Shown here: positions 23,931-34,367 of the stretch, piece by piece
Layout of the letters: each line of letters opens with the position of its first letter
Numbering within the stretch: position 1 is the stretch's first letter
Assembly: GCA_016794505.1 (NCBI GenBank)
Contig: JAEUJZ010000055.1
Span: forward strand, 1 to 53,926
Length of the DNA: 53,926 nt
Origin: Myxococcales bacterium
GTDB taxonomy: Bacteria > Myxococcota_A > Polyangia > Palsa-1104 > JAEUJZ01
Reading direction: 5' to 3'
Notes under the pieces: model-generated
The model's input: only the letters and a program-made list of their open reading frames with translations
The model's database searches: none
What the model was told of the DNA's origin: nothing
Translations under genes and position numbers: made by a program

Positions 23931-25331
23931 GTGCGCGCTTTTCGGCCCTCAGGGATCCCTGCGATCTCTCGGCTTGCACCGCTTTGCCCGTCGGTCTTGG
24001 CGCTTCTGTTTTGCGCCGTGCTGATCGGATCGGGTTCATTCGCCACGGCCCAGCCAGGTGCGACGGAGCGCAGCGACTCGGCGCCGCTTTCGTTGAGCCT
24101 GGCGGATGCACTCTTTCGGGCGCGGTCGGCGGGTCCCGATCTGGTGCGCGCTCAGAACGAGCAGCGCAGCATCGACGCCCGGCGCGCAGGCGCCGCGCTG
24201 TGGTTTCCCAGCAATCCCTATGCGACGTTTCTGTTCGGTCCGCGCAGCGAACGGCAGCCTGACGGCTCGGTCTTGTCGGCGCTGCAGTGGCAGTTTCACG
24301 TTGAGCAGACCTTTGAGATCGCCGGCCAGCGCTGGGCGCGGCTGGATGCCGTGGCGGCGGCGAGCGCGGCGCAGCGCGACCAGATCGAGTACGCCCGGCG
24401 CAGCGTCGAGGCCCAGGTCAAAGGCCTGTATGTGCAGTGCCTGCTTTCGGCGCAGCGCGTGCAAGTGGCGCTCGAACGCGAGGCGATTTCGCGCCAGCTT
24501 TTGGAGTCGGCACAGACCCGCATGAAGCTCGGTGCATCCGGCGAGATCGAAGGCAACTTGGCCCAGATCGAGGTCGGTCGCGTTGTCGGCGAGCGCCGCG
24601 ATATCGAGGTCGAGCGCGAGTCGCGCCTGGCCGAGCTTCGCATGCTAACGGCGATCCCGCCGACGACGGTGCTCTTGCTGAGCAGCCACGAGCTTGCACG
24701 CCTGCCGCGCGGCCTGCCCGATTCGCTGCTGGTCGCTGATCTCGTCGAGCGCGCCTATGCGTCCCGCGGCGATCTGCGCGCGATCTATAAGCAAAAGGAC
24801 GCGCTCTCTGCCGAGAACCGTCGCCTGCTGCGCGAGATCGTGCCCAATCCCGTGCTGTCGTTTGACTGGCAAAAGGACCTGGATGGTCAGGTCTTCATCG
24901 GCGGCACCGTCGGGCTTTCGCTGCCGGTATGGAACCGCAACCAAGGCGGCCTTTCGCAGGTGCGCGCCGCCGAGCAGAACCGCATCGCCGAGCAGCGCCT
25001 GCTGGTAAACCGCATCGCCGCCGAGGTCGGGCAAGCCATCGCGACGCTGAACCTGCGCCGCAGCCAGGTCGATGCGTTCCTGCGCGATGCCGTGCCGCCC
25101 GCCGAGCGCAACGTCGATCTGCTGCGCCGCGGCTGGCAGGCCGGCAAGTTCGATCTGTTTCGCGTCATCACCGCTTTGCGCGAGCAAGCGGAAGTGCGGA
25201 CGCGCTATCTGCTGATGCTGGAACAGCTCTGGCTTTCGGCCATCAGCCTTGAGCGTGCCGTCGGTGATTCGCTGTTTACACAGAACCCATCAGCGCCCGC
25301 AGCGCCTGCCCCTTCGCGAGGTGTTCCATGA
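23931..25331 (+). CDS. Outer-membrane efflux protein, CzcC/TolC family
   Basis: 466 residues from a GTG at 23931 with a near-perfect AAAGGAGGTGAC Shine-Dalgarno sequence 4-5 bases upstream. A signal peptide (about residues 10-40, LCPSVLALLFCAVLIGSGSF) is followed by two OEP repeats typical of TolC-type trimers. These include LSLADALFRARSAGPDLVRA near the start of repeat one and the LRRSQVDAFLRDAVPPAERN helix in repeat two. The tail is Pro/Ala-rich. It forms the outer-membrane channel of the tripartite pump encoded with the next two genes, and its stop overlaps the next ATG (ATGA). The closest type is CzcC/CusC of metal pumps, judged by the HME-type inner-membrane partner. Confidence 0.92.
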   Translation: MRAFRPSGIPAISRLAPLCPSVLALLFCAVLIGSGSFATAQPGATERSDSAPLSLSLADALFRARSAGPDLVRAQNEQRSIDARRAGAALWFPSNPYATFLFGPRSERQPDGSVLSALQWQFHVEQTFEIAGQRWARLDAVAAASAAQRDQIEYARRSVEAQVKGLYVQCLLSAQRVQVALEREAISRQLLESAQTRMKLGASGEIEGNLAQIEVGRVVGERRDIEVERESRLAELRMLTAIPPTTVLLLSSHELARLPRGLPDSLLVADLVERAYASRGDLRAIYKQKDALSAENRRLLREIVPNPVLSFDWQKDLDGQVFIGGTVGLSLPVWNRNQGGLSQVRAAEQNRIAEQRLLVNRIAAEVGQAIATLNLRRSQVDAFLRDAVPPAERNVDLLRRGWQAGKFDLFRVITALREQAEVRTRYLLMLEQLWLSAISLERAVGDSLFTQNPSAPAAPAPSRGVP

Positions 25332-26533
25332 GCGCAGCCCCAAGACCACTCGTCCGCATCCTGCCGTTTGTCGTCATCGCCGGCATCGGCATCGGCATCG
25401 GCATCGGCTTGCTGATCCCACGCGGCAGCAATCCCCCGAGCGCACCTGCGCAATCCCATCCTGAAGCCGGCAAGCCCACCACGCCCAGCGACGGAAAATC
25501 GACGCTGTCTTTGTCCGCTGCTGCCCTGCGCAAGAACCAAATCGAGGTGGTCGAGGTGCAGCGCCAGCGCCTGGCACGCGATGTCGAAGTCGTCGGCTCC
25601 GTCGATCTGGCCCCCAACTATCACGCGCAGATCGGGCCGCTCATCGCGGGACGCATCGTGTCGATCAAGGGGCAGGTCGGCGATCACGTGCGCGCCGGGC
25701 AAGTCCTCGCCGAGCTAGAGAGCTTTGAAGTCGGCCAAGCGCAGGCCGCGTACCTGACCGCGCGTGCTACGTCGATGGCCGCCCAAGCCAACCTGCGCCG
25801 CGAGCGCGAGCTCGCCGAGCGCAAGGTGTCATCCGAGCGCGAGCGCGAGCTCGCCGAGGCCGCCGCGATCACAGAACAGGCCCAGCTTGCCGCCGCGACG
25901 CAGCGCCTGCGCGCCTTGGGTCTGCGCCAGGTCGACATCAAGCAGACCAACGAAGAGCGCGCCGGCATCGTGCCCTTGTACAGCCCGATCGACGGCACGA
26001 TCATCACGCGCAGCATCTCGCTCGGGCAGTCGGTGCAGCCCGCCACCGACGCGTTTTCCGTCGCCAATTTGAGCCAGCTCTGGGTGCAGCTCGATCTGTT
26101 TGAAAAAGATCTGCCGTACGTCCACGCCGATCAGCGCGCCGAGATCCGCACCGAGGTCTATCCCGGCAAGAGCTTCCCCGCCCGCGTCGCCTATGTCGGC
26201 CAGATCATCGCCGAAAAGACGCGCACCGCGCCCGTGCGCATCGAGTTCGACAACCAAGAAGGTCTGTTCCGCCCCGGCCAGTTCGTCACCGCGACGCTGC
26301 ACGGCGATCCCAGCCGCGTGCGCAGCGAGGTCTTGGCCGTACCGCGCAAGGCCGTTCTGACCGTCGAGGCCAAGCCCCTGGTCTTCGTGCAAGAAGGCTC
26401 TGGCTTCGTCAAGCGCCCGGTCGAGCTTGGCGCCTCGGGCGGCTCGCTGGTCGAGGTACGCAGCGGGCTTTCCGTCGGTGAAAAAGTCGCGGTCGATGGC
26501 GGCTTCCTGCTCAAAAGCGAGCTTCTGAGGTGA
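25328..26533 (+). CDS. Periplasmic adaptor (membrane fusion protein), CzcB type
   Basis: 401 residues, overlapping the channel gene by 4 bases. One N-terminal membrane helix with a striking IGIGIGIGLLI alternation anchors it. The adaptor core follows: the lipoyl half-motif IGPLIAGRIVSIKGQVGDHV (about 100-120), a long coiled coil (RRERELAERKVSSERERELA), the second lipoyl half VPLYSPIDGTIITRSISLGQ, and beta-barrel and membrane-proximal domains (VLTVEAKPLVFVQEGSGFVK). It joins the RND pump to the outer-membrane channel. There is no His-rich N-terminus like that of classical CzcB. Confidence 0.93.
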   Translation: MSAAPRPLVRILPFVVIAGIGIGIGIGLLIPRGSNPPSAPAQSHPEAGKPTTPSDGKSTLSLSAAALRKNQIEVVEVQRQRLARDVEVVGSVDLAPNYHAQIGPLIAGRIVSIKGQVGDHVRAGQVLAELESFEVGQAQAAYLTARATSMAAQANLRRERELAERKVSSERERELAEAAAITEQAQLAAATQRLRALGLRQVDIKQTNEERAGIVPLYSPIDGTIITRSISLGQSVQPATDAFSVANLSQLWVQLDLFEKDLPYVHADQRAEIRTEVYPGKSFPARVAYVGQIIAEKTRTAPVRIEFDNQEGLFRPGQFVTATLHGDPSRVRSEVLAVPRKAVLTVEAKPLVFVQEGSGFVKRPVELGASGGSLVEVRSGLSVGEKVAVDGGFLLKSELLR

Positions 26534-26536
26534 GCG

Positions 26537-29500
26537 ATGAGCGAGAACATCCACACGCAACCAACCCAGCCCGCAAACTTGAGCCTGCTTGAGCGCTTGG
26601 TCGCGTTTTCTGTGCGACGGCGCGGCGTGGTCTTGGTACTGGCCGCCTGCGTCGCCGTGATCAGCGGCATGGCCCTGCGCCGCCTGTCGATCGATGCCGT
26701 GCCCGACGTCACCAACGTCCAGGTATCGATCATCACCAGCGCTCCCGGCCTGTCGCCCGCCGAGGTTGAGCAGTACCTGACCCATCCCATCGAGATGGCG
26801 ATGAACGGCCTGCCCGGCGTCACCGAGATCCGCAGCGTCAGTCGCACCGCCGTATCCGCTGTCACGGTCATCTTCGACGACGATCGCGATGTCTGGTTCT
26901 GCCGTCAGCTCGTCAACGAGCGCCTAAAAAATGCCGAAGCCGATATCGACCCGATGTACGGAAGGCCCGAGCTTGCCCCTGTGTCGACGGGCCTCGGCGA
27001 GATCTATGAGTTCTATCTGGAATCGACCGATGGCAAGCACAGCCCGATGGAGCTACGCACCCTGCTCGACTGGGAAGTCGCGCGCCGCCTGCGATCCGTG
27101 CCCGGCGTCATCGAGGTCAACGCCATGGGCGGCGAAGCCAAGGAATACCAGGTCGTCATCGAGCCCAAGCGCTTGGCCGAGTACCGTCTGACGCTGGGCA
27201 AGATCTACAGCGTCCTGCGATCGAGCAGCGCCAACATCGGCGGCGGCTACATCGAAAAAAACCGCGAGTCCTTCGTCATCCGCGGCGAGGCGCAGTATCG
27301 CGACCTGCGCGACATCGGCAACACCGTCGTCACCACCGACAAAGACGGCACGCCCGTGCTCTTGCGCCAGCTTGGCAGCGTCAAGCTCGGCCCGGCCCTG
27401 CGCTTCGGCGTGGTCACCAAGCACGGCAAGGGCGAGATCGTCGCTGGCACGGTCATGATGCTGATCGGGCAGAACTCGCGCCAGGTCGTCCACAACGTCA
27501 AAAAGAAGCTCGACGAGATCGGCCGCGATCTGCCAGCCGGCGTGCGCATCTCGCCGTACTACGACCGCGCCGAGTTCATCGACCGCATGCTCAAGACCGT
27601 GTTCGTGAACTTAAGCGAGGGCGCGGCGCTGGTCGTGCTGGTCTTGTTCCTAACGCTGGGGACGCTGCGCGGCAGCGTGATCGCGGCGCTGGCGATCCCG
27701 CTTTCGATGGGCGTCGCCGTCATCGGCATGGTGCGACTGGGCGTGGTAGGAAACCTGATGTCGCTCGGCGCCATCGACTTTGGCCTGCTCGTCGATGGAT
27801 CGATCGTCATGCTGGAAGCGGCGATCGTGGCCCTGGCGACGCTACCAAAGACCGCCCGCGACAAGGTGCCAGCAGCCATCGCCAAGTCCATGGGGCAAAG
27901 CGCCCGCGCCGTCACGTTTGCCGTCGCCATCATCCTGCTTGTGTACCTGCCGCTGATGGCGCTTGAAGGCGTCGAGGGCCGCATGTTCAAGCCGATGGCG
28001 TTGACGGTCGCGCTGGCCTTGTTCGGCGCGCTCTTGTTCACGCTGACCGTGTTTCCCGCGCTGGCCTCGATGGTGCTGCTGCCGGGCGGTGCAGGACACG
28101 GCCCGACAGGACACAGCGATGGACACGACGGACACGACGGCGGCATCTGGGGTCGCCTGCAGCGGCTCTATCAGCGCCACCTAGAGAGCGTGCTTGCGCA
28201 TCCCAAGCGCGTGCTTTTGGCCAGCGCTCTTCTGTTCGCTGCGACCGGCCTGGCGTCGCTGGGTCTGGGCGCCGAGTTCGTGCCGCGTCTCGACGAAGGA
28301 GAGCTGTCGCTCGATATCAAGCGCCTGCCGTCGATCTCGATCAGCGAAGCACAGCGCCTGGGCACGCAGGTCGAAGACGTGCTGGCCCGCTTCCCCGAGG
28401 TGAAGTCGATCGTCACGCGCACCGGCCGCGCCGAGGTCGCCACCGATCCGGTCGGCCCCGACGAGACCGAGGTCATGGTCAAGCTCGCGGAAAAAGACAC
28501 CTGGACCAGCGCCCACGACCTAGACGGCCTGGGGGAAAAGATCAAAGAGGCCGTCGAAAAAGAGGTGCCGGCGACATTTGTCTCGGTGTCGCAGCCGATC
28601 GAAGACCGCGTCAACCAGCTCTTGTCGGGCTCGCGCGCCGACGTGGTGGTCAAGGTGTTCGGTCAAGATCTGGCGACGTCGAAGGCGCTCGGCGACCGCA
28701 TCGGCGCGATCCTGCGGACGGTTCCAGGCACAGGCGATCTGCGCGTGCAGCGCGTGCTGGGCTTGCCGCTGCTCAACGTCAAAGTCGATCGCAAGCGGGT
28801 GTCGCGCTATGCCATTCCCGCCGACGAGATCTTGGATACCGTGCAGGCCTCGCGCGTGGGGCTGGCCGCTGGGCAGGTGTTCGAAGGGCCGCGGCGCTTT
28901 CCGCTCAAGCTGCTCTTGCCGCCGGCCCAGCTTACGCCCGAGTCGTTTGGCGAAGTGCTGGTCGGCAGCGAAGACGGTCACTTGGTGCCGCTGGCCCAGG
29001 TCGCCGAGATCCAAGAGATCGAAGGCCCCGCCGTCATCAACCGCGAGTCACTGGAGCGCCGCGTGCTCGTCGAAGCCAACATCCGCGGTCGCGATCTGGT
29101 GAGCTACGTCAACGAAGCCCGCAGCCGCGTCGAAGCGGAGGTGCAGGTACCGCACGGCTATCACCTGGAGTGGGGCGGCCAGTTCGAGAACTTCACGCGC
29201 GCCAAGAACCGCCTGCTCGTCGTCGTGCCGATCGCGCTCGTCATCATCTTCGGCATGCTGTTTCTGATGTTTGGCGAGCTGGGCTATGCCGCCGCGGTGT
29301 TTGCCTGCGTGCCGCTCGGTATCGTCGGAGGCATCTTTGCGCTGCGCCTGCGCGGCCTGCCGTTTTCGATCCCAGCCGCCGTCGGCTTCATCGCGCTGTG
29401 CGGCGTCGCGGTGCTAAACGGCGTGGTCATGGCGTCTGAGCTTCGTCGCCATCTGGCGCTGGGCGAATCGCTGAGCCAAGCGCTGCGCGCCGCCACGACA

Positions 29501-29737
29501 TCCAGCCTGCGCCCAATCTTGACGACGGCACTGGTCGCCGCGATCGGCTTTTTGCCCATGGCGATCTCGACCCGCGCGGGCGCCGAAGTGCAGCGTCCTC
29601 TGGCCACCGTCGTCATCGGCGGCATCTTGTCCTCGACGCTGCTCATGCTGATGGCGCTGCCGATCCTTTTGCGGCGGGTGGCGACGTCTGCCAGCACCGA
29701 CGCCGCATCGTCAGAACCCGATCAGGCCAGCCCCTGA
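26537..29737 (+). CDS. Heavy-metal RND efflux pump, CzcA family
   Basis: 1066 residues, 3 bases after the adaptor gene. It has the RND layout with twelve membrane helices and two large periplasmic loops. Helix 4 reads [18 protein letters not shown], keeping the Asp-Asp-Glu triad of CzcA (spaced 6 and 7) that carries protons in divalent-metal pumps. The start motif ([12 protein letters not shown]) is the HME-family pattern. An unusual cytoplasmic loop near residues 521-537 contains [17 protein letters not shown] with five His and several Asp, a likely metal-binding segment. The pump would export Zn, Co, Cd or Ni from periplasm or cytoplasm; the metal is not determined by sequence alone. Confidence 0.95.
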   Translation: MSENIHTQPTQPANLSLLERLVAFSVRRRGVVLVLAACVAVISGMALRRLSIDAVPDVTNVQVSIITSAPGLSPAEVEQYLTHPIEMAMNGLPGVTEIRSVSRTAVSAVTVIFDDDRDVWFCRQLVNERLKNAEADIDPMYGRPELAPVSTGLGEIYEFYLESTDGKHSPMELRTLLDWEVARRLRSVPGVIEVNAMGGEAKEYQVVIEPKRLAEYRLTLGKIYSVLRSSSANIGGGYIEKNRESFVIRGEAQYRDLRDIGNTVVTTDKDGTPVLLRQLGSVKLGPALRFGVVTKHGKGEIVAGTVMMLIGQNSRQVVHNVKKKLDEIGRDLPAGVRISPYYDRAEFIDRMLKTVFVNLSEGAALVVLVLFLTLGTLRGSVIAALAIPLSMGVAVIGMVRLGVVGNLMSLGAIDFGLLVDGSIVMLEAAIVALATLPKTARDKVPAAIAKSMGQSARAVTFAVAIILLVYLPLMALEGVEGRMFKPMALTVALALFGALLFTLTVFPALASMVLLPGGAGHGPTGHSDGHDGHDGGIWGRLQRLYQRHLESVLAHPKRVLLASALLFAATGLASLGLGAEFVPRLDEGELSLDIKRLPSISISEAQRLGTQVEDVLARFPEVKSIVTRTGRAEVATDPVGPDETEVMVKLAEKDTWTSAHDLDGLGEKIKEAVEKEVPATFVSVSQPIEDRVNQLLSGSRADVVVKVFGQDLATSKALGDRIGAILRTVPGTGDLRVQRVLGLPLLNVKVDRKRVSRYAIPADEILDTVQASRVGLAAGQVFEGPRRFPLKLLLPPAQLTPESFGEVLVGSEDGHLVPLAQVAEIQEIEGPAVINRESLERRVLVEANIRGRDLVSYVNEARSRVEAEVQVPHGYHLEWGGQFENFTRAKNRLLVVVPIALVIIFGMLFLMFGELGYAAAVFACVPLGIVGGIFALRLRGLPFSIPAAVGFIALCGVAVLNGVVMASELRRHLALGESLSQALRAATTSSLRPILTTALVAAIGFLPMAISTRAGAEVQRPLATVVIGGILSSTLLMLMALPILLRRVATSASTDAASSEPDQASP

Positions 29738-29800
29738 TTGAGCAGCCCACCGCCCATGCCCGTCCGTCGCTCCGCCGTCCACTCGAACCATTCCGCGACA

Positions 29801-29816
29801 GACTGCGCTCGCAGTC
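29801..29816. terminator. Short palindrome after the efflux operon
   Basis: GACTGCG (29801-29807) and CGCAGTC (29810-29816) pair perfectly around CT. It lies 64 bases beyond the CzcA stop and 65 bases before the next ATG. No T-run follows, so it may be a Rho-assisted 3' end or an operator for the following genes. Confidence 0.3.
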
Positions 29817-29880
29817 GGCGCAAACGCGGTAGCATCCGCGCTGCCGGCCCCACGTGGCCCGGCGGGCGGTGAACACCGAT

Positions 29881-30276
29881 ATGCTGAACTGGCTCTTTTT
29901 TCACGTGCTCTCGGCGCTGTATCCACACACCGAGGACTTTCCCGGCATCGCCGAGACGGGGCTTGCCGAGTTCTTGCCACGCTTTCGACGGGAATCAGCG
30001 CCGCTGTTTCGGCTGGGCTTTTATGCGGCGGCGCTGGTCTTTGTCCTCTCGCCGATCCTGACGGTGTATCTGCCCGTGCCATCGTTCTTGCTTTCGCGGC
30101 GGCTGCTCGACAAGCACGCCGATCGCATCACGCAGTTCCCGCTGTACCCGCTGCGCTCGCTGCTCTTGCTGCTGAAAGTGGTGGCGGGGCTGTGCTGGGG
30201 CGCGCATCCAGCGGTGCGGGCCCGCTTTGGCCTGCCCCCGCTGCCCGCCGATCCGACGGACTGGAGGACGCAGTGA
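29881..30276 (+). CDS. Small membrane protein paired with the GMC oxidoreductase
   Basis: About 131 residues from the ATG at 29881 (GGCGGTGA precedes it); GTG codons at 29854 and 29869 are in frame and remain possible. It begins MLNWLFFHVLSALYPHTEDF, has one strong membrane helix (LGFYAAALVFVLSPILTVYL) and a second hydrophobic segment (LRSLLLLLKVVAGLCWG), and ends in a Pro-rich tail. Its stop overlaps the GTG of the GMC oxidoreductase, so the two are translated together. It could anchor the oxidoreductase to the membrane or pass electrons from it, but no cofactor motif is visible. I do not recognise a named family. Confidence 0.8.
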   Translation: MLNWLFFHVLSALYPHTEDFPGIAETGLAEFLPRFRRESAPLFRLGFYAAALVFVLSPILTVYLPVPSFLLSRRLLDKHADRITQFPLYPLRSLLLLLKVVAGLCWGAHPAVRARFGLPPLPADPTDWRTQ

Positions 30277-31772
30277 GCCACATCGCATTCCGGGACGAAG
30301 CCGTCGAGCTAGAGGCGGACTATGTCGTCGTGGGCTCGGGCGCAGGTGGCGCGACAGCAGCCTGTGAGCTGGCCCGCGGCGGCGCACGCGTCGCACTGGT
30401 CGAAGCGGGCCCGTGGCTGGATCCCGAGCACTACCCGCACTCGACGTACGGCTCGATGCGCGATCTGTTCGACGACTGGGGCAGCCAAGTGGCGCGGGGC
30501 CAGGCGCTGTGGCCTCTGGTTCAAGGGTCGTGCATAGGCGGAAGTACTGTAATAAACTGCGCAATCTGCGTAAGAACCCCCGACGACATCTTTGAGAAAT
30601 GGCAGCGCGAGCAGGGCCTGCCGGATCTGCGCGGGCCGATCCTGGCGCATCAAGATGCGCTGGAACGCGAGCTATGCGCGACGGAGGTCCCCGCCGAGAG
30701 CCTAGGACGCAGCAGCGCGCTGGCACTGCAGGGCGCGAACCAGCTTGGCTACGCCAGCCGTGTGATGACGCGCTATGTGAAAGGCTGCTTGGGCTCGGGT
30801 CAGTGCCTGCAGGGCTGTCGCGCGCAGCGCAAGCAGAGCCTGAACATCAACTTCGTGCCCGAGGTGCTGTCGCGGGGTGGCACCGTGCTCTCGTGTGCTC
30901 CGGTCCGTCGCATCTTGTTTTCCAACAGTCGCGCGATCGGCGTCACCGGGCGCTTTCGTCAGCCGCGCACACGGCGTCGCGGTGGCGCGTTCACGGTGCG
31001 TGCCAAGCACGCGGTCTTCGTCGCAGGCAGTGTGACGTGGAGCCCGGTGCTGTTGGCGCAGAGCGGCGTGCGCATGCCAGCGCTTGGCCACTATTTCCGC
31101 GCGCATCCCGGCTTTGGTCTGTTTGGCGTATACGACGATCCCGTCGATCCCAATCGCGGCGCGACGCAGGGCTGGGCCTCGGTGGCGTTTCGCGAGAGCC
31201 CCGGCTTCAAGATGGAAACGCTGGCCATCCCGCCCGAGATGATGGCCTCGCGCCTGTCGGGGGGCGGCACGGCGCTTTTGGCCAAGCTGCGCGACTATCG
31301 CCACCTGGCCATGTGGGTGATCGCGGTGCGCGCCGAATCGGTGGGCACGGTGCGGCCAGGGCTCTTGGGCAAGCCAGTGGTGCGGTACAGCGCCGATCGC
31401 GCCGATATGGAGCGCGTGCGCAAAGGCCTGGCCCAGGTGGCACGCACCCACTTTGCCGCGGGCGCCCGGCGCGTGCTGCCGGTGATCTATGGCCTGCCCT
31501 ACTCGATCGGCCCCGACGAGATCCGCGTCATCGAAGACGGGCCGGTGGATCCGCGAGCGTACATCTCGATTCTTTCGCACCTGTTTGGTGGCTGCGTCAT
31601 GGGTCGCGATCCGGCGACCAGTGTCGTCGACGATCGCGGTCGCGTGCATGGCTATCAAGGCCTGGTGGTGGCCGATGCCTCGGTCATTCCCAGCAACCTC
31701 GGCGTGAACCCCCAGCACACGATCATGGCGCTGGCCCGCCACTTCGCGCAGGCCGCCCTGGACGCACGCTAA
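30273..31772 (+). CDS. GMC-family FAD-dependent oxidoreductase
   Basis: 499 residues from a GTG at 30273, selected because GGAGG lies at 30263-30267. The FAD-binding Rossmann start is DYVVVGSGAGGATAACELAR (about 16-35). The conserved GMC segment reads GSCIGGSTVINCAICVRTP (about 86-104). The C-terminal GMC domain has HLFGGCVMGRDPATSVVDDR and VVADASVIPSNLGVNPQHTI, containing the Asn-x-x-x-His of the active site (NPQHTI). It oxidises an alcohol, perhaps a sterol or long-chain alcohol. A stretch at 30528-30575 uses rare A/T-ending codons (ATA, AGT, ACT, GTA, AGA) unlike the rest of the gene. Confidence 0.92.
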   Translation: MSHIAFRDEAVELEADYVVVGSGAGGATAACELARGGARVALVEAGPWLDPEHYPHSTYGSMRDLFDDWGSQVARGQALWPLVQGSCIGGSTVINCAICVRTPDDIFEKWQREQGLPDLRGPILAHQDALERELCATEVPAESLGRSSALALQGANQLGYASRVMTRYVKGCLGSGQCLQGCRAQRKQSLNINFVPEVLSRGGTVLSCAPVRRILFSNSRAIGVTGRFRQPRTRRRGGAFTVRAKHAVFVAGSVTWSPVLLAQSGVRMPALGHYFRAHPGFGLFGVYDDPVDPNRGATQGWASVAFRESPGFKMETLAIPPEMMASRLSGGGTALLAKLRDYRHLAMWVIAVRAESVGTVRPGLLGKPVVRYSADRADMERVRKGLAQVARTHFAAGARRVLPVIYGLPYSIGPDEIRVIEDGPVDPRAYISILSHLFGGCVMGRDPATSVVDDRGRVHGYQGLVVADASVIPSNLGVNPQHTIMALARHFAQAALDAR

Positions 31773-31832
31773 GAGCGCGCGGCGAAACCTGACGCAGCAA
31801 TAAATTGTTTACCAAACGACTCAACGCGTAAA

Positions 31833-33707
31833 ATGGCGAACCTCGGTGCGAAGGGGCCCGGCATGGAAGGTTCGGTTATCGGTAACTATCGCGTAGTGCG
31901 CAAGCTCACCGAGGGTGGGATGGGTACGGTCTACGAGGCCGTCCACGACCGCCTGGGCAAGCGCGCCGCGCTAAAGACCCTGCATCCCGAGTTCGCCCGC
32001 CGGCCCGAATTCGTGCAGCGCCTGATCGATGAGGCTCGCGCCGTCAGCCTGGTCGATCACCCCGGCCTCGTCGAGGTCTTTGACTGCGGGCTCGACGAAA
32101 ACGGCACGGCGTACATCCTGATGGAGTACCTAAACGGCGAGACCTTGGGGGCTCGCCTCAAGGCACTGCACGGGCGCGGGCGTCTGGATCTTTCGGTGAC
32201 GCTGCGCATCGGTCGCCAGGTGGCATCGGCGCTGGCTGCGACCCACGAAAAGGGCATCGTGCATCGCGATCTCAAGCCCGACAACGTGATGCTGGTCGCC
32301 GATCCCGAGGCTCCAGGCGGCGAGCGCGCCAAGCTGCTCGACTTTGGCATCGCCAAGCTGCGCGCCGAGCTAACCGAAAGCGAAGACACACGCCACGTCA
32401 CGATGGCCGGCACGCTCATGGGCACGCCGACCTTCATGTCCCCCGAGCAGTGCCGCGGCGCCGGCCACGTCGACGATCGCACCGATGTCTATTCACTGGG
32501 CATCATGCTGTATCTAATGATTGGCGGCCGTCCGCCGTTTATCGCCGACGGTCCGGGCGAGGTCATGCTGATGCACATGACGCATCAGCCGGCGCCGCTT
32601 TCCAGCCTGGCCCCCGATGCGCCGCTAGAGCTTCTGTCGCTGATTCACCAAATGCTGCAGAAAGAGCGAGGCGATCGTCCCAGCATGGCCGAGGTCTCGC
32701 TGCGGCTGACGCAGCTCTGCGAGGCGCTCGACTGGGGCGGCACGACGGGTGCATACGTCAAGCTCAGCGGCGCCCCTTTGGCGTCGGTCCCGGCCAGCAG
32801 TCGGGCCCAGTCCGCGGTGCGCTCAGCGGCGCCCGGCATGCAGCCCCCCATGTCGGGAGCAGTCTGGACCGCTCCGTCCCAGGTTGGCCATGTCGCGCCG
32901 TCCGCACCGCCGGGACGAGCCGTGACATCGACGGGCATGTACAGCACGCCCTATCCCAGCAGCGAGACCAGCTTTTCTCGCGGCTCGCTGCATCCCATGG
33001 CGTATTCCACGGGCAGCCAGTCGGTGCAGCCCGTGGGGGCGCGGCGGCGCTGGTTCGTCGGAGTGGCCATTGTCACCGGCTTTGTCGTCGCTGCACCGCT
33101 GTGGTGGCTGATCGATCAAAGCGAACAGAGCGAGCCCACGGAACGCAACGCGCCGCACGATCGACCAAACAAGCTGCGGCACGATTCCCAGGCCAAGAGC
33201 CCACGCGAAGAGAGCCGACGACGCGAGAGCCCGCCCGCAGCCGAGCGCCCAGGTGAGCAGGCCCCGGCGGCTGCGCCCCTGGCTGCGCCCGCGGCGACGG
33301 CTGCGACGACGACAGCCAGTGATGGGATGACGAGGCCCGCACGCGGCGAGCGCGCTCGCGAAGAACCGAGCGAAGGGGCGGCAGCGCTGTCGCAGCCCGG
33401 CAGTGGCAAGCCAGCCGGCGAAGCCCCAGAAGGCAGCGAGACGGCCTCAGCGCGGCGACGGAATGAGCGACCCAGCACGCGAGACGCGAGCGAGGACGGC
33501 GGCCCCAGCGCTCGCTCGACTCGGCGCGGGCCCGTCAAAAAGAGCGAGAGCGACGAGCTCTTGGATCTGCTCGACCGACGCACCCAGCCCAGCGCCAAAG
33601 CCAGCGATCGCGTGAGCCCTGCCACCGACAAAGCGAAGCCGCGCTCGGCTTCTCCGACGCGCGCCAATGCGAAGGAGAAAGCCCATGTCGATCCCTCGTT
33701 GTTCTAG
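31833..33707 (+). CDS. Hanks-type Ser/Thr protein kinase with membrane anchor
   Basis: 624 residues; the ATG at 31833 or the one ten codons on (31863) could start it. The kinase domain is complete: glycine loop [12 protein letters not shown], lysine in RAALKTL, catalytic [15 protein letters not shown], and SPEQCRG in the activation segment, ending near residue 290. A Ser/Pro/Ala-rich linker follows, then one membrane helix ([20 protein letters not shown], about 409-428), and a highly charged Arg/Ser/Ala/Glu-rich outer region of about 190 residues with no fold. It is a membrane receptor-like kinase. The next gene begins inside its last codons, and both probably belong with the large lipoprotein that follows. 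Confidence 0.95.
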   Translation: MANLGAKGPGMEGSVIGNYRVVRKLTEGGMGTVYEAVHDRLGKRAALKTLHPEFARRPEFVQRLIDEARAVSLVDHPGLVEVFDCGLDENGTAYILMEYLNGETLGARLKALHGRGRLDLSVTLRIGRQVASALAATHEKGIVHRDLKPDNVMLVADPEAPGGERAKLLDFGIAKLRAELTESEDTRHVTMAGTLMGTPTFMSPEQCRGAGHVDDRTDVYSLGIMLYLMIGGRPPFIADGPGEVMLMHMTHQPAPLSSLAPDAPLELLSLIHQMLQKERGDRPSMAEVSLRLTQLCEALDWGGTTGAYVKLSGAPLASVPASSRAQSAVRSAAPGMQPPMSGAVWTAPSQVGHVAPSAPPGRAVTSTGMYSTPYPSSETSFSRGSLHPMAYSTGSQSVQPVGARRRWFVGVAIVTGFVVAAPLWWLIDQSEQSEPTERNAPHDRPNKLRHDSQAKSPREESRRRESPPAAERPGEQAPAAAPLAAPAATAATTTASDGMTRPARGERAREEPSEGAAALSQPGSGKPAGEAPEGSETASARRRNERPSTRDASEDGGPSARSTRRGPVKKSESDELLDLLDRRTQPSAKASDRVSPATDKAKPRSASPTRANAKEKAHVDPSLF

Positions 33708-34359
33708 GCCCGAAGGACCGTCGATCGCGCGCACGCGCACCTGGCCTGCCGTGGCTTTCGCGCTGCTGCTGTGCGCCGTGTCGCGTCCGACTGTGGCGGC
33801 CGAGCCGCCGTCGCCCGATGACTCGCCCGAGTCAAAAGAGGCCTATGAGCACTATCTGCGGGCGTACAAGCTGGCGTCGGCTTCGGCCTATGAAGAAGCG
33901 CTGCGCGAGCTGCAACAAGCGCTGGAAAAAGGCGCCCCCAAAGAAGTACCGCGCCGCTATCCCGACTACTTGTTCGCCACCGCCAAGATCTATCAGCGCC
34001 TAAACCGCCACATCGAAGCGGTCGCGTATTACGAACGCTATCTGAAGCTGGCGACGCCCACCGACGGCAACCGCAGCAAAGCCGAGAGCGAGCTAGAGAG
34101 CGAGCGCGCCAAGCTCTTGCCGACGGCAGCAGAGCCGGTGCTGGCCGCCAGCTTGGCCCCCGCTGCGCTGCCCAGCGCCGATTCGATGGACGGCCGCAGC
34201 AGCCAAGCGACTCGCGATAAAGACAGCGGGCCGTTTTACAAAAAGTGGTGGTTCTTTGCGGCCCTTGGCGGCGGCGTGGCGACGCTGATCACGATCTCGG
34301 TGCTGGCAGCCCAGCCCTGGCAGCCCAAGTACGAAAACCCCGTCGTCGTCGAGTTTTAG
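33685..34359 (+). CDS. TPR-like protein with signal peptide and C-terminal membrane helix
   Basis: 224 residues from the ATG at 33685, with AAGGAG 7 bases before it; the start lies inside the end of the kinase gene, indicating coupling. A signal peptide (WPAVAFALLLCAVSRPTVAA) precedes a helical TPR-like part: SKEAYEHYLRAYKLASASAY, EEALRELQQALEKG, PDYLFATAKIYQRLNRHIEA, VAYYERYLKLA. It ends with a low-complexity linker and a membrane helix (WWFFAALGGGVATLITISVL). This looks like a myxobacterial accessory protein to a Ser/Thr kinase. The partner is inferred only from gene order. Confidence 0.85.
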   Translation: MSIPRCSRPEGPSIARTRTWPAVAFALLLCAVSRPTVAAEPPSPDDSPESKEAYEHYLRAYKLASASAYEEALRELQQALEKGAPKEVPRRYPDYLFATAKIYQRLNRHIEAVAYYERYLKLATPTDGNRSKAESELESERAKLLPTAAEPVLAASLAPAALPSADSMDGRSSQATRDKDSGPFYKKWWFFAALGGGVATLITISVLAAQPWQPKYENPVVVEF

Positions 34360-34367
34360 GAGTCCAC

